DNA of 41,165 nt from JACPAP01 sp035287045 (GCA_035287045.1 DATECF010000259.1:1-41165), one strand, 5' to 3'. Shown: positions 1 to 9,600, counted from the first letter of the stretch. Numbers and translations: made by a program. Notes: generated by a model not told the origin, from the sequence alone.

Positions 1-1
1 C

Positions 2-2455
2 AAGAAGGGACGCCGGGGCGCCCAGGCCACGCGATGGAGCACCAGCATCGAGATGGGTCAGAACGAGTGGACCAAGGAACTCGGGTCGTATGAAACGTTC
101 TGGCGGTGCACCGGGACGGCGGCCCTGCCGCACCTGGGCACCCCCGCCAACCAGCAGACCAACGCCACCCAATACCCGGGTTGCGCCGTCGCGGCCGGCA
201 ACTTGGCCGCGGACTCGTTGAAGTGGTGGGGCAAGGACGCCAACGGCGACGCCGTGCTGAACACCGGCATCCCGGCCGGGGACATCACTGACGTCGGCGA
301 TGGCACGTTACTCCTCCGCGACGACCCCATGTTCCGGCACCCGGCCACGCTCCGGACGGGGAACGTCACGGACTTCAACGCCTCGGTCCGCGGCGGCTCC
401 GAGAACATGGGATACTTCCTGTCGTTCAATCGCCTAGGTGAGGACGGGGTCTTTTTCAACAACTTCAACAACCGGATCGGCGGGCGGGGCAATTTTGACG
501 CGCAGTTGTCGCCCACGATCGACGTCTCCACCCAGTTCAGCTACACCAGGACCCACCTCCAGCAGCCGCTCAGCAACAACGCCTCGAACTCCATTAACCG
601 CAACGCGATGCGCGGCAAGGCGCGGGGGCCCGCGGCTCCCTGGGAGCCGGGCTACCTGGGCTTCAACCCGTGGCTGAGCAACGAGTTCGACCGCCAGAAT
701 CGGCTGGAGCGGATGACCATCGGGCTCACGACCAACTGGGTCCCGGCCGATTGGTTCCGCCACCGTCTGACTTTGGGTCTGGACCGGCAGAGCTACCGCG
801 AGACCGATTTTACCCGCCAGGACACCACCGGCCGGGCCCCCTGGGGCACGATTGCGGCAACCGGGGAAATCTCGCACGAGCTCCAGACCATCCATCGGTG
901 GACGACCGATTACACCGGGTCGCTCGATTTCGACCTGAGCCAGTCCCTCAATTCGGTGTTCTCGGCCGGCATGCAGCTCAACGCCAGAACCCGCCGCGGC
1001 TACTTTGCCGAGGGCGAGGGACTGGTGGCGAATAACCTGAACCTGGTGGGCGCCGCGGCGTCGCGCGACGCCGACGAGGAGCTTGTCGAGCAAACCTCCC
1101 TGGGCTTCTTCTTCGAGGAGCGTCTCGGCTGGCGGGACCGCGTGTTTGTCACCGGGGCGGTCCGGATTGACGACAACTCGGCCTTCGGGTCGGCCTTTTC
1201 ACTGGTGGTCTATCCCAAGGCGTCGCTGTCGTGGCTGATCTCGGATGAGGATTTCTTCAACGTGGGGCTGGTGGACCAGCTCAAGCTCCGCTTCGCGTGG
1301 GGCGAGGCTGGAAACGCTCCGGCACCGTTCTCGGCGGACCGGACCTATACCAGCGGGCAGGTGGTGGAAGGGACGGTCTTAGCCAACACGCTGACGATCT
1401 CATCCTTCGGCAACACCAACCTCAAGGCCGAGACCGGCAGGGAGTGGGAGACCGGGTTTGACGCGTCGCTCCTGAACCAGCGAGCCGGGCTGGAGTTCAC
1501 CTACTACAACAAGAAGACCGTGGACGCGCTGGTGAGCATTCCCGACCCGCGGTCCACCGGTTTCGGGGGCAGTCACCTCATCAACATCGGGGAGATCTCC
1601 AACTCGGGGGTCGAGCTGTTGCTGACCGCGACGCCGGTGTACAGCTCCGCCTTCGACTGGGAGGCGGCGCTGGCGTTCTCGACCAACAACAACAAGCTGG
1701 TCTCCTTTAACGGCGCGCGGGAGGAGATCATCTTCGGGTCCTTCGCGGATGTGCAAAGGCACCGCGAGGGGTATGCGTTGGGCGGCTTCTGGGCGGTGGA
1801 CGTGGAGCGCGACGCCGCCGGCCAGCCGGTGCTGCGTGACGGCGCCGGGAACGTCCAGACCGATCCCGCCCTGGGCAACCCCACGGTGCTGGCAAGCTGC
1901 CGTTGGGCCCCCAGCGATCCCACGTGGGTGCAGGCGGATGAGTGCGACGACATCTACATGGGTCCGTCGCGCCCCACCCGCGAAGCGGCGCTGACGAACA
2001 CGTTCACGCTGTTCCAGAACTTCCGCATCTCCACCCTGTTCGACTATCGGGGTGGCCATTATCAGTGGTGCGCCATCTGCTCCATCAACAGCCGCATCGA
2101 CCTGAACACCTGGGACGTCAACACCGGTGGCACGTCGTTGAATCCAGATGTATCGGCTGCTGACGTCGAGGTGCTGCGGTCGCTTCAGACCAAGAGCCAC
2201 ATCACCAAGGCGGACAACGTCAAGTTCCGGGAGTTGTCCCTGACGTACAACTTCCCGGAGAGCTTGACCCGGTTCGTTCCGGGCAGCCGGTGGTCCCTCA
2301 CCCTGGCGGGCCGCAACCTGAAGATCTGGACCAAGTACGAGGGCCGGGGCGACCCGGAGGTGCAGTTCGATCCGGGCAGCACGTTCAACATGCTGGACTA
2401 CGCTTCGACGCCGCAGACCCGTCGTCTGTCGGCTTCGATGCGAGTGACCTTCTAA
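2..2455 (+). CDS. SusC/RagA-type TonB-dependent outer-membrane protein, 5' end cut by window
   Basis: The reading frame is open from the first bases of the window to the TAA at 2453-2455, so about 817 residues are visible and the start lies outside. What remains is the beta-barrel part: many alternating aromatic strands, the segments GFFFEERLGW and GREWETGFDASLL that resemble SusC barrels, and a C-terminal Phe (MRVTF) as expected for insertion by BamA. The signal peptide, carboxypeptidase-regulatory domain and plug would lie upstream. SusC proteins form TonB-driven pores that a SusD lipoprotein caps, and the next gene is such a SusD. The loops are unusually rich in cysteine, including a CxxC with Cys codons at 2069 and 2078. 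The substrate cannot be told from sequence; family assignment is strong. Confidence 0.9.
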   Translation, partial: KKGRRGAQATRWSTSIEMGQNEWTKELGSYETFWRCTGTAALPHLGTPANQQTNATQYPGCAVAAGNLAADSLKWWGKDANGDAVLNTGIPAGDITDVGDGTLLLRDDPMFRHPATLRTGNVTDFNASVRGGSENMGYFLSFNRLGEDGVFFNNFNNRIGGRGNFDAQLSPTIDVSTQFSYTRTHLQQPLSNNASNSINRNAMRGKARGPAAPWEPGYLGFNPWLSNEFDRQNRLERMTIGLTTNWVPADWFRHRLTLGLDRQSYRETDFTRQDTTGRAPWGTIAATGEISHELQTIHRWTTDYTGSLDFDLSQSLNSVFSAGMQLNARTRRGYFAEGEGLVANNLNLVGAAASRDADEELVEQTSLGFFFEERLGWRDRVFVTGAVRIDDNSAFGSAFSLVVYPKASLSWLISDEDFFNVGLVDQLKLRFAWGEAGNAPAPFSADRTYTSGQVVEGTVLANTLTISSFGNTNLKAETGREWETGFDASLLNQRAGLEFTYYNKKTVDALVSIPDPRSTGFGGSHLINIGEISNSGVELLLTATPVYSSAFDWEAALAFSTNNNKLVSFNGAREEIIFGSFADVQRHREGYALGGFWAVDVERDAAGQPVLRDGAGNVQTDPALGNPTVLASCRWAPSDPTWVQADECDDIYMGPSRPTREAALTNTFTLFQNFRISTLFDYRGGHYQWCAICSINSRIDLNTWDVNTGGTSLNPDVSAADVEVLRSLQTKSHITKADNVKFRELSLTYNFPESLTRFVPGSRWSLTLAGRNLKIWTKYEGRGDPEVQFDPGSTFNMLDYASTPQTRRLSASMRVTF

Positions 2456-2469
2456 GCGAGAGGCGCGCC

Positions 2470-3978
2470 ATGAGAAAGACGACTGCGTTGCTGGGGGTGG
2501 CCGCCGCTGGCCTGATGGTGATGTTGGCGGCGGGGTGCAACCCCGACGAGCTCCTGAAGGTGGAGAACCCTGACGAGCTTCAGCTTGAGAACCTGAACGA
2601 CGTCAAACTGCTGAAGGTGCAGCTGAACGGCGTGATCGATCAGGTCCACAGCACGTACGCGAGCCCGGTCATCGAGTTCGCCAACTACCTTACCGACGAG
2701 GTGCTCACCGGGCGCAACTGGGAAGATTATGCCCGGGCCAGCCAGCGGATCGCGAGTTACCTGGAGGGTCCCACGAACGGCATCTTCACGGGGACCAGCC
2801 GGGGGCTCCGCATGGGACATGAGCTGGCCGAGCGGATCCGAGTTTGGGCCGCGGACGACCCGAGCCGGAACTTCGACGCCGAGTTGGCGACGGCGCTGGT
2901 GTTCGCGGGTTTCAGCACCGTGGTGATGGCGGAGAACACCTGCCAGGCGGTGATCTCCCCTGATCCCAACAACCCCAGCGGCACCGTCCTGTCACAGTTG
3001 GAGACGTTCGCGGCAGCGGTGCCGTACCTCACCGAAGGGCTCACGGTGGCGCTGGCTTCCCCGGCGCGAACCGACCTGCGGGCGGGACGTCGCCCGGCCG
3101 ACGTCGCCAACCTGGCGCGCGTCGCACTGGCGCGGGCCTACCTGGGGCAAGGGGATTGGGCCAACGCCGCGACCTACGCGAACCAGGTCACTACCACCTT
3201 CAAATGGTGGAACGAGTTCGTGGATATCTCGGGCGGGCGTAACCCGCTCCAGGGCACCGCCAACGGGGGGAACTTCAGCAACGGCATCCATCCCTGGTTT
3301 ACCGGGGTGCACCCGAGCTTCAACGGGACGGGGTTCACGTTCACCAACGACAACGTGATCGCGCCGCAAACCGATCCGCGGATCCAGCACGACCCCACGG
3401 ACCGCACCGGTCACAACGCCCTGACCCGGCTGTACAAACTGGTCCAGGGCCTGCGGTACAGCGAGTACACCGGGACAACCCAAGCGCCGGCCTCCGCTTC
3501 GTGCCCCGCCTGCACTGGAACGCCGTTCAGCCAGATGCGGTTGCTCACCGGCTACGACACGGACATCGTGCTGGCGGACTACCTGGAGGCGCAGCATCAT
3601 TACTTCGAGGCGCTCGCCATGCAGGACATCGCGGCGAACCAGGCGGCGGTGCTGGCTTTCGTCAACTCACGGCGCGCCGTGGGGAACCAGGCGGCGGTTT
3701 CGCTGTCGGGCCAGGCCCTGATCACCGAGCTCCGGAACCAGCGTGCACGGGATTTGTTCATGGGCGGGTTCCGACTGGGAGACCTCCGGCGCTGGACCCG
3801 GTTCGACGCCGGCAACGGGCCGTTCGCCAACGGGAGCTACTTCCCAACGGGAACCCACCCCAACGTGCAATGGGGGGAATACGGATCGTGGACTTGCTTC
3901 CCCATCCCGCTGGCCGAGTATGAGGGGAACCCGAACCTGACCAAGCCAGCGGACCCCAACGTGCCTCCGGGCATCTAG
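2470..3978 (+). CDS. SusD/RagB-family substrate-binding lipoprotein
   Basis: 502 residues. The ATG at 2470 follows the SusC stop by 14 bp, with GAGAGG about 8 bases before it. The N-terminus is a lipoprotein signal (hydrophobic stretch ending LAAGC, Cys at residue 21), so the mature protein should be anchored to the outer membrane. The body is the helical SusD type: an early VENPDELQLENL segment, a central TPR-like region with ALARAYLGQGDWANAATYANQV, and the C-terminal signature RARDLFMGGFRLGDLRRW followed by CFPIPLAEYEGNPNL. It should cap the preceding SusC and bind its ligand. It carries a CxxC (codons at 3502 and 3511), echoing the CxxC in its SusC partner. A hairpin resembling a terminator follows at 4016-4045. 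Confidence 0.9.
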   Translation: MRKTTALLGVAAAGLMVMLAAGCNPDELLKVENPDELQLENLNDVKLLKVQLNGVIDQVHSTYASPVIEFANYLTDEVLTGRNWEDYARASQRIASYLEGPTNGIFTGTSRGLRMGHELAERIRVWAADDPSRNFDAELATALVFAGFSTVVMAENTCQAVISPDPNNPSGTVLSQLETFAAAVPYLTEGLTVALASPARTDLRAGRRPADVANLARVALARAYLGQGDWANAATYANQVTTTFKWWNEFVDISGGRNPLQGTANGGNFSNGIHPWFTGVHPSFNGTGFTFTNDNVIAPQTDPRIQHDPTDRTGHNALTRLYKLVQGLRYSEYTGTTQAPASASCPACTGTPFSQMRLLTGYDTDIVLADYLEAQHHYFEALAMQDIAANQAAVLAFVNSRRAVGNQAAVSLSGQALITELRNQRARDLFMGGFRLGDLRRWTRFDAGNGPFANGSYFPTGTHPNVQWGEYGSWTCFPIPLAEYEGNPNLTKPADPNVPPGI

Positions 3979-4015
3979 GGATGACCGCCTAGATCCAGGT
4001 CGGGAGGCAGACCGA

Positions 4016-4045
4016 GGGTGGGCGGCTCAACGCCGCCCGCCCTTT
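4016..4045 (+). terminator. Terminator-like hairpin after the first SusCD pair
   Basis: An 11-bp stem (4016-4026 with 4032-4042, one G-U pair) closes a TCAAC loop and is followed by only three T before C-rich sequence. It lies 37 bp after the SusD stop and 14 bp before the next start codon, so it could end the SusCD transcript. It could equally shape the leader of the following gene if transcription runs through. Confidence 0.5.
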
Positions 4046-4058
4046 CCCGCTCCTGAGG

Positions 4059-4952
4059 ATGAGGAAGGCCCTGCGGAACCCCTGCCGGCAGGTCGCGCTG
4101 GCGACGGCACTGCTTCTAGCCGTGGCCGCGCAGGCCGCCAACGCGCAGCGTCTGCGCGGACGACTGCTGGATCTGTCCTCGGAAGAACCCATACCGGCCG
4201 GTATCGTGACCCTGCTGTCGGCCGACGGCGCCGCCATCTTGAACGGCGTGAGCGACCGCCAGGGCTACTGGACGCTCGACGCTCCGGCACCGGGGTCGTA
4301 CTACGTGGCGGCGGCGCGCATCGGCTACCAGCGCTGGGTCTCCGGGCCGGTGGCGCTGCGAACCGATGATGACTGGAACTCGGTGTTTCGTCTCCGGCGC
4401 CTGCCGGTGATGCTGGACCCGGTGGTGGTGTCCGCGCGGGCGACGCGGCAGTACCTGGACCGAGCCGGATTCTACCAGCGCCAGCAGGCCAACTTCGGGC
4501 ATTTCATGGACCCCGAGGCCATTGAGAAGCGGCGAGCAACGACCGTCACCGATCTGTTGACCGGTCTCCCGGGCGTCACCGTGGGGTTGATGCAGGGTGG
4601 CGGCAGCGTCGGCGTGCGGGCGGTCGAGCTGCGGGGGAGCAATCTCTCCCACGGCGGCGTCTGCCGGCCTCGAGTGTTCGTGGACGGCCTGATGTACTCC
4701 CGGGGCGATTCACGCCCCGTCCGGGAGGACGATGCGCTGGGTACGGAAGCGCGGATGGAGGATGCGGTCCACCGCGTCGATCAGGCCATCAGCCTCGACG
4801 ACATCGGCCATCCTTCCACCATCGCCGCCGTCGAGGTCTACCGCAGCGCCGTCCAGGTGCCGGTGCAGTTTGGCGGCGCCAGCGTCGAGACGCTGTGCGG
4901 GGTCATCGCGATCTGGACCCGCACCGGGCGCATCGCCGCCGACCGGCGTTAG
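4059..4952 (+). CDS. Secreted plug-only protein: carboxypeptidase-regulatory domain plus TonB-receptor plug, no barrel
   Basis: 297 residues. A signal peptide spans about 1-30 (ending AANAQ). Residues 31-112 form a carboxypeptidase-regulatory-like beta-sandwich (GRLLDLSSEEPIPAGIVTL, then SDRQGYWTLDAPAPGSY). Residues 145-288 read as a TonB-receptor plug: TTVTDLLTGLPGV, VELRGS, CRPRVFVDG, TIAAVEVYRS and CGVIAIWTR. The protein then stops, where a receptor would continue into 20 or more barrel strands. Cys202 and Cys280 sit on plug strands and could form a disulfide. ATG 4059 is the only reasonable start; GAGG touches it, too close for a normal ribosome site. The 3' end overlaps the convergent hydrolase gene by 4 bp. 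The domain reading is confident; the role is unknown. Confidence 0.75.
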   Translation: MRKALRNPCRQVALATALLLAVAAQAANAQRLRGRLLDLSSEEPIPAGIVTLLSADGAAILNGVSDRQGYWTLDAPAPGSYYVAAARIGYQRWVSGPVALRTDDDWNSVFRLRRLPVMLDPVVVSARATRQYLDRAGFYQRQQANFGHFMDPEAIEKRRATTVTDLLTGLPGVTVGLMQGGGSVGVRAVELRGSNLSHGGVCRPRVFVDGLMYSRGDSRPVREDDALGTEARMEDAVHRVDQAISLDDIGHPSTIAAVEVYRSAVQVPVQFGGASVETLCGVIAIWTRTGRIAADRR

Positions 4953-5797
4953 ACAATCCCTTCGAGAAACTCCGCGATCACCTTGGTGGTCGTGACCGGC
5001 TGCTCCAGCGGGCACAGGTGCCCCGCATCCGGGATCAGCGTGAACAGCGCCCCGGGTATCGCATCGGCGAGCTGGCGGGACGCGGCCGGTGGAATGAGCT
5101 GATCGTCTCGCCCGGCGATCACCAGCGTCGGTACCTCAATCTTCCGGAGCAGCGGTGTGGCATCGGCGCGGTCCCGCATAGCCCGTAGCGCGCCCACCAC
5201 CCCTTTCACCGGGCTCCCGGCGATCATGGTCCGCAGATGCTCGGTGACGTGGGGCATGGCCGTGAGGTTGGCCGGCGCCAGCAGCTGCGGCAGGAGCACC
5301 TCGGCCAGGACCGCCGGGCCTTGGCGCTCGACCAGCGCGATCATGTCGCCCCGGCGCTGCTTGCCGGCCTCATCGTCGGCCTCCGCGCGGGTGGCCGTGA
5401 GGATCAGCGCGCGGACCCTGGCCGAGTGGCGACGCAGCAGCTCGAACGCCACGTAGCCGCCCATGGACAGCCCACACACCACCGCCTGGGGGACATGGAG
5501 GGCGTCCATCAGGGCCGCGAGGTCATCCGCGTAGTCGGCCATCGAGTAGCTCTCGGGTACGTCGCTGAGCCCCAGGCCACGCAGGTCCGGCGCGATCCGG
5601 CGCCATCCGGTGAGGGTGGCCATGAGCGGCCGCCACATGGTGCGGTCGAACGGAAACCCGTGGATGAACAGGATCGGATGCCCGTCGCCCTGGACGTCGC
5701 GGGCCAGCGCCAGGCCGCGCACGGCCAGGTGCTGGGTTCCGCTGGCGCGGACGGACGGCCGCCGGTCGAAGAAGTCCATCGGTGGGACGGTGCTCAT
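4949..5797 (-). CDS. Alpha/beta hydrolase
   Basis: 282 residues, typical length for a single-domain alpha/beta hydrolase. The oxyanion segment is FIHGFPFDRTMW (45-55). The nucleophile elbow is GLSMGG with Ser111. The acid is in AGRDDQLIPP (Asp231 or Asp232) and the base is His260 in DAGHLCPLEQP. No signal peptide is visible, so it should be cytoplasmic. The ATG at 5797 is preceded by GTGAGG at a good distance; a second ATG at 5779 is possible. The closest named relatives by motif are 3-oxoadipate enol-lactonase and haloperoxidase-like esterases, but no catabolic genes adjoin it, so the substrate is open. It is divergent from the 6155 operon. Confidence 0.88.
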   Translation of the reverse strand: MSTVPPMDFFDRRPSVRASGTQHLAVRGLALARDVQGDGHPILFIHGFPFDRTMWRPLMATLTGWRRIAPDLRGLGLSDVPESYSMADYADDLAALMDALHVPQAVVCGLSMGGYVAFELLRRHSARVRALILTATRAEADDEAGKQRRGDMIALVERQGPAVLAEVLLPQLLAPANLTAMPHVTEHLRTMIAGSPVKGVVGALRAMRDRADATPLLRKIEVPTLVIAGRDDQLIPPAASRQLADAIPGALFTLIPDAGHLCPLEQPVTTTKVIAEFLEGIV

Positions 5798-5921
5798 GGC
5801 CGCCTCACGCTAAGGCGCGGCAAACTTACCGCTTGTGCCGCCACCACACACTCCCTCGGCACCTTCCCACCGGCGCGCTGCCGTGCCGGGCGCCGCATCT
5901 ACGGGCCTGCCGGAACCCAAC

Positions 5922-5937
5922 GAATCTCATGAGATTC
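5922..5937. promoter_or_regulatory. 16-bp perfect palindrome, candidate operator
   Basis: GAATCTCATGAGATTC reads the same on both strands. It lies 24 bp upstream of the -35 element at 5962 and between two divergent genes, the usual place for a dimeric activator or repressor site. No regulator gene adjoins it. That it is an operator is inferred. Confidence 0.45.
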
Positions 5938-5961
5938 TCCTGAGGCCCAGAGCCGGGATGC

Positions 5962-5990
5962 TTGACGGACGTCCCGGCGGCGCCCATAAT
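5962..5990 (+). promoter_or_regulatory. Housekeeping-type promoter for the lipoprotein-SusC-SusD operon
   Basis: TTGACG (5962-5967) and CATAAT (5985-5990) are separated by exactly 17 bp, each one base from the sigma-70 consensus. This would start RNA near 5997 and leave a leader of about 158 nt before the ATG at 6155. The leader holds the palindrome TGTATACA (6004-6011) and two hairpins. Confidence 0.6.
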
Positions 5991-6053
5991 GGCCTGGTTC
6001 GATTGTATACATAAACGCTGACCCGGCGTCTCCACTCCCTCCGGCGGCTCGCC

Positions 6054-6075
6054 GTTGTGACCCGGCGGTCACAAC
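6054..6075 (+). promoter_or_regulatory. Perfect 9-bp inverted repeat in the leader
   Basis: GTTGTGACC (6054-6062) and GGTCACAAC (6067-6075) are perfect complements around a CGGC loop. It could act as a leader RNA hairpin or as a dimer binding site on DNA. No T-run follows, so it is not a simple terminator. Confidence 0.45.
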
Positions 6076-6109
6076 CCTTCCCGAGCCCGGTGACGTCGGA
6101 CCGGTTAAG

Positions 6110-6145
6110 CGGCCGCCGACCCTCCGGTCCGTCGGCCGCCGGAGG
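6110..6145 (+). promoter_or_regulatory. Leader hairpin abutting the ribosome binding site
   Basis: Bases 6110-6120 pair with 6131-6141 (ten pairs, one C-C mismatch). The ribosome site GGAGG (6141-6145) begins at the last paired base and lies 9 bases before ATG 6155. The stem could limit ribosome access. This is a paper fold, with no energy calculation. Confidence 0.4.
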
Positions 6146-6154
6146 TAGTGACCG

Positions 6155-6613
6155 ATGTCGTCTTGGAGATCATCCGGGACGTTGGCGTTGCTGATAGGCT
6201 GCCTGGCGGCGGCTTGCGCCGGGTCACGCCCCGGCCAAACCGGCGCGAGCAATCCCACCCTGATCACGCTGACCGACATCGATCAGGCGCGCCAAGACGG
6301 CGTGCGCGACCTCTATGAGCTGATCGATCGCATGCGGCCCCGCTGGCTCCAGGGCCGGAATCCACGCAGCCTGCAGCTCCCAACGGTCATCGCCGTCTAC
6401 CACCACGAGACGCTGTTGGGGGGCGTCGACGCGCTGCGCGGATATCCCCTCGTCTCGGTGACGTCCCTCCGCTACCTCGATGCGGCGCAGGCCATGCTGC
6501 TGCCCGGCGCCGGATCGGCGCACATCGAAGGTGCGATCGTCATTTCCACCGAAGTCGTTCCCGACAGCGGCGCGGATCCGGTGTCCCGCCGCTTACTCTC
6601 AGGAGGTGCGTAA
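6155..6613 (+). CDS. Small lipoprotein resembling a detached TonB-receptor plug
   Basis: 152 residues. A lipoprotein signal ends LAAAC with Cys21. The mature part reads like a shortened plug domain: ITLTDIDQARQDGVRDLYELI resembles the first plug helix, PTVIAVYHHETLLGG sits where receptors have the 'viIDG' strand, and a stretch from SVTSLRYLDAAQAMLL to GAIVISTEV parallels 'ieVlkda.aa.lYG..aaGVI.ItT'. The likeness is by eye; I know no named family. Its last codons carry AGGAGG and the stop overlaps the next start (TAATG), so translation of the SusC gene should depend on it. It may sit at the outer membrane beside that SusC. ATG 6155 is supported by GGAGG nine bases upstream. Confidence 0.7.
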   Translation: MSSWRSSGTLALLIGCLAAACAGSRPGQTGASNPTLITLTDIDQARQDGVRDLYELIDRMRPRWLQGRNPRSLQLPTVIAVYHHETLLGGVDALRGYPLVSVTSLRYLDAAQAMLLPGAGSAHIEGAIVISTEVVPDSGADPVSRRLLSGGA

Positions 6614-6615
6614 TG
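6601..6615 (+). promoter_or_regulatory. Strong ribosome site and TAATG stop-start junction
   Basis: AGGAGG at 6601-6606 lies 6 bases before ATG 6613, which shares one base with the TAA of the preceding gene. This fixes the start of the SusC gene and indicates translational coupling. Confidence 0.8.
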
Positions 6616-9600
6616 TCCAGAACGCGTTGGCTCACAGCATTGCTCGGCGCGGGGGCCATGGTCGTCCTCGCGGCCGCCAGCGCCCGCCCGCTCCCCGGGC
6701 AGGCGACCGGCACCATTCGCGGCACGGTCCGGAACGCCGACGACAACGCCCCCATCGGCGGCGCCCGGGTGTCCGTCGAGGCGCTGCGGATGGCGGCGCT
6801 CACCAATGCGGACGGCCGGTACGAGCTGAGGAATGTACCCGCCGGGCCTCAGTCCGTGACGGTGCGGTTCATCGGATTCGGGCTGGAGATGCGGGAGGTC
6901 TTGTCCAATCCCGGCCAAACCACGGTGGCCGATTTTCGGATGCGGGCACAGGCGCTCATGATGTCCGAGGTCGTGATCACCGGGGTGAGCGAAGCCACCA
7001 GCCGCGCCAAACTCCCGTTCACCGTGGCCAAGGTGACCACCGACGCCATCCCGGTCCCGCCCACCGTGGCCCTGGGGTCCATCAAAGGTAGAGTCGCGGG
7101 GGTGAACCTGATCACGGGTGGGCAGCCAGGTGACAGCAGCACCGTCGTGCTGCGCTCGCCCACCAGCATCTTCAAGAGCAGTTCGCCCCTGATCGTGGTA
7201 GACGGCGCCATCCTCACCGAGTCGTCGGTGGACATCTCGTCGCAGGATATTGAGAGCGTCGAGGTGATCAAGGGCGCCGCAGCCGCCTCGCTCTACGGGT
7301 CGCGCGCGGCCTCGGGCGTGATTCAGATCCGCACCAACCGGGGCTCGCAGATCCAGGAGGGGCGGACCCGCTTGATCGTACGCAGCGAGTATGGCACGAA
7401 CGCGATCATGAAGCCGATCGAGTGGGCCCGGCATCACAACCTGCGGATGAACGCAACGCAGACCGCCTACCAGACCGCGGGCGGCCTGGATACGCTGGAG
7501 CGGCAGTTTGCGGCGCCTTCGCGGTTCTTGTTCCAGGACCAGCCGTATCCCACGCCCACCTACGATCACATCGCGAGCCTGTTCGACCCCGGCCAGTACA
7601 TGACCAACTCCCTGTCCATCGGCCACAACAGCGGCACCACCAGCTGGCTCGCCACCGCCATCCAACATAAGACGGCCGGGGTGGTGAAAGAGAACGACGG
7701 CTACGGGCGCTACGACTTCAAGGTCAATCTGGATCACCGGGTGACCAACGACCTGAGCGTCTCGATGAGCACCTTCCACATGGAAAGCAAGCAAGAGGAC
7801 CCGGGGGGCGACACGTTCTTCGATTTCATCCATCAGGCGCCGGACGTGGACCTGCTCCAGCCCGATCCCGACGGCACGCCGTACATCTTCCAGCCTGATC
7901 CTCTCGGGATTCGCGCCAATCCGCTGTACCAGATGGCGACCCAGGAGCACTGGGACTACCGCGGTCGCACCGTGGGGAGCATGGATCTGCGGTTCAACCC
8001 CACGTCCTGGTTGGGCTTCACCGCCAACGGCAGCTACGACCGGTCTGACCGGCGCAACGAGGATTGGGTCCCCCGCGGCGTGAAGACGCCCGAAAGTCCC
8101 ACCGGCAGCGTCGGCTCCTCCAACCTGTTCAACGGGCAGACGGAAGGTATCAATGCCTCGGCCGGCCTGACCTTGACGCGCGCCTTCGGCGACCTGTCGA
8201 CCAAGACATCCGCTCGGGTGCTGATCGAGCACCAGGACGATAAGCGGGTCACCGCCAACGCCGACGTGGCGTTGGTGGGCGGGATTCCAGACCTGGACGC
8301 GTTCTCCACGCTCCAGAACACCTCTACCGAAGAGAAGATCCGCTCGCAGGGGTACTACCTCACCACCGACCTCGACTACGGCGAGCGCTACATCGTGAGC
8401 GCCCTGGCGCGGCGGGACGGCAGCTCGTTGTTCGGCAGCGAGCAGCGCTGGCATTGGTACTATCGGGCCAGCGGCGCCTGGCGCATGAGCGCCGAGACCT
8501 GGTGGCCATTCGTGAATACCGTGAGCGAGTTCAAGCTGCGTTACTCCCGCGGCACCGCCGGGGGCCGGCCCGAGTTCGCGGACCGGTTCGAGGTCTTCAA
8601 CCTCGGCACCTCGGGGATCACGCTCGGCACGTTGGGCAATGTGTTCCTCAGGCCGGAAAAGACCACGGAGCAGGAGTTCGGCATCGACGCCGTCGCGTTG
8701 GAGCGCGTCTCCCTGAATCTGTCCTACGCCAAGCAGCGCACGGTGGACCAGCTGATCCAGGTGCCGTTGCCCGCACTCTTTGGGTTCTCGGGGCAGTGGC
8801 AGAACGCCGGCACCCTCGAAGGGCACACGTACGAGGGGACACTCGACGCGCACCTCATCCAGACCGACAAGGTGCGATGGGGCCTCACGTTCATCGCGGA
8901 CCGCTCCCGCAACCGGCTGGTGGAGTACGACCGGCCCTGTCACTCCGAAGGCCTGCTTGGCAACCGCTGCGCGGGCCAGGTGCTGGGCCAGATGTGGGGC
9001 CAGCGGCTGTGGCAGTCCTATGAGGACCTGCCCGCGAAGCACGCCAATTCGCTCGACGCGTTTGCCATCAACGACGACGGATTGCTGGTGCCGGTGGGTG
9101 TGGGCAACACCTATCGAAACGGCGTGACGGGCGGCGTAACCGACTCGCTGTGGGGCACCACCGTCACGATCGACGGGACCAACTACGCGTGGGGTATGCC
9201 CCAGCGCGTGCTGGACGCGACCGGTCAACCCGCCCGCGTGTTGATCGGCGACGCCAATCCGGACATGAACTGGGGCGTCTCCAGCCAGCTCCGGGTGGGC
9301 CAGCTCAATGTCTACGCCCTGATCGGCGGCCAGATCGGCGGGCACGTCTACAACTCTACCAAGCAGCGCATGTTTCAATATTCGCGTAGCCGCGAGGAGG
9401 ACCAGGACGGCAAGCCGGAGGAGCTCAAAAAGCCGAGCACCTACTACACCGGTGCGCTGTACAACGGCAACCTCGCCTCGCAGTGGTTCGTCGAGGACGC
9501 GACCTACACCAAGCTGCGGGAAGTCTCGGTGCGGTTCGGCCTGACGCCGCGGCAGTTGCCGGTCCTGAGTCGGCTCGGCATGGAGCGGGTGTTGCTCGCC

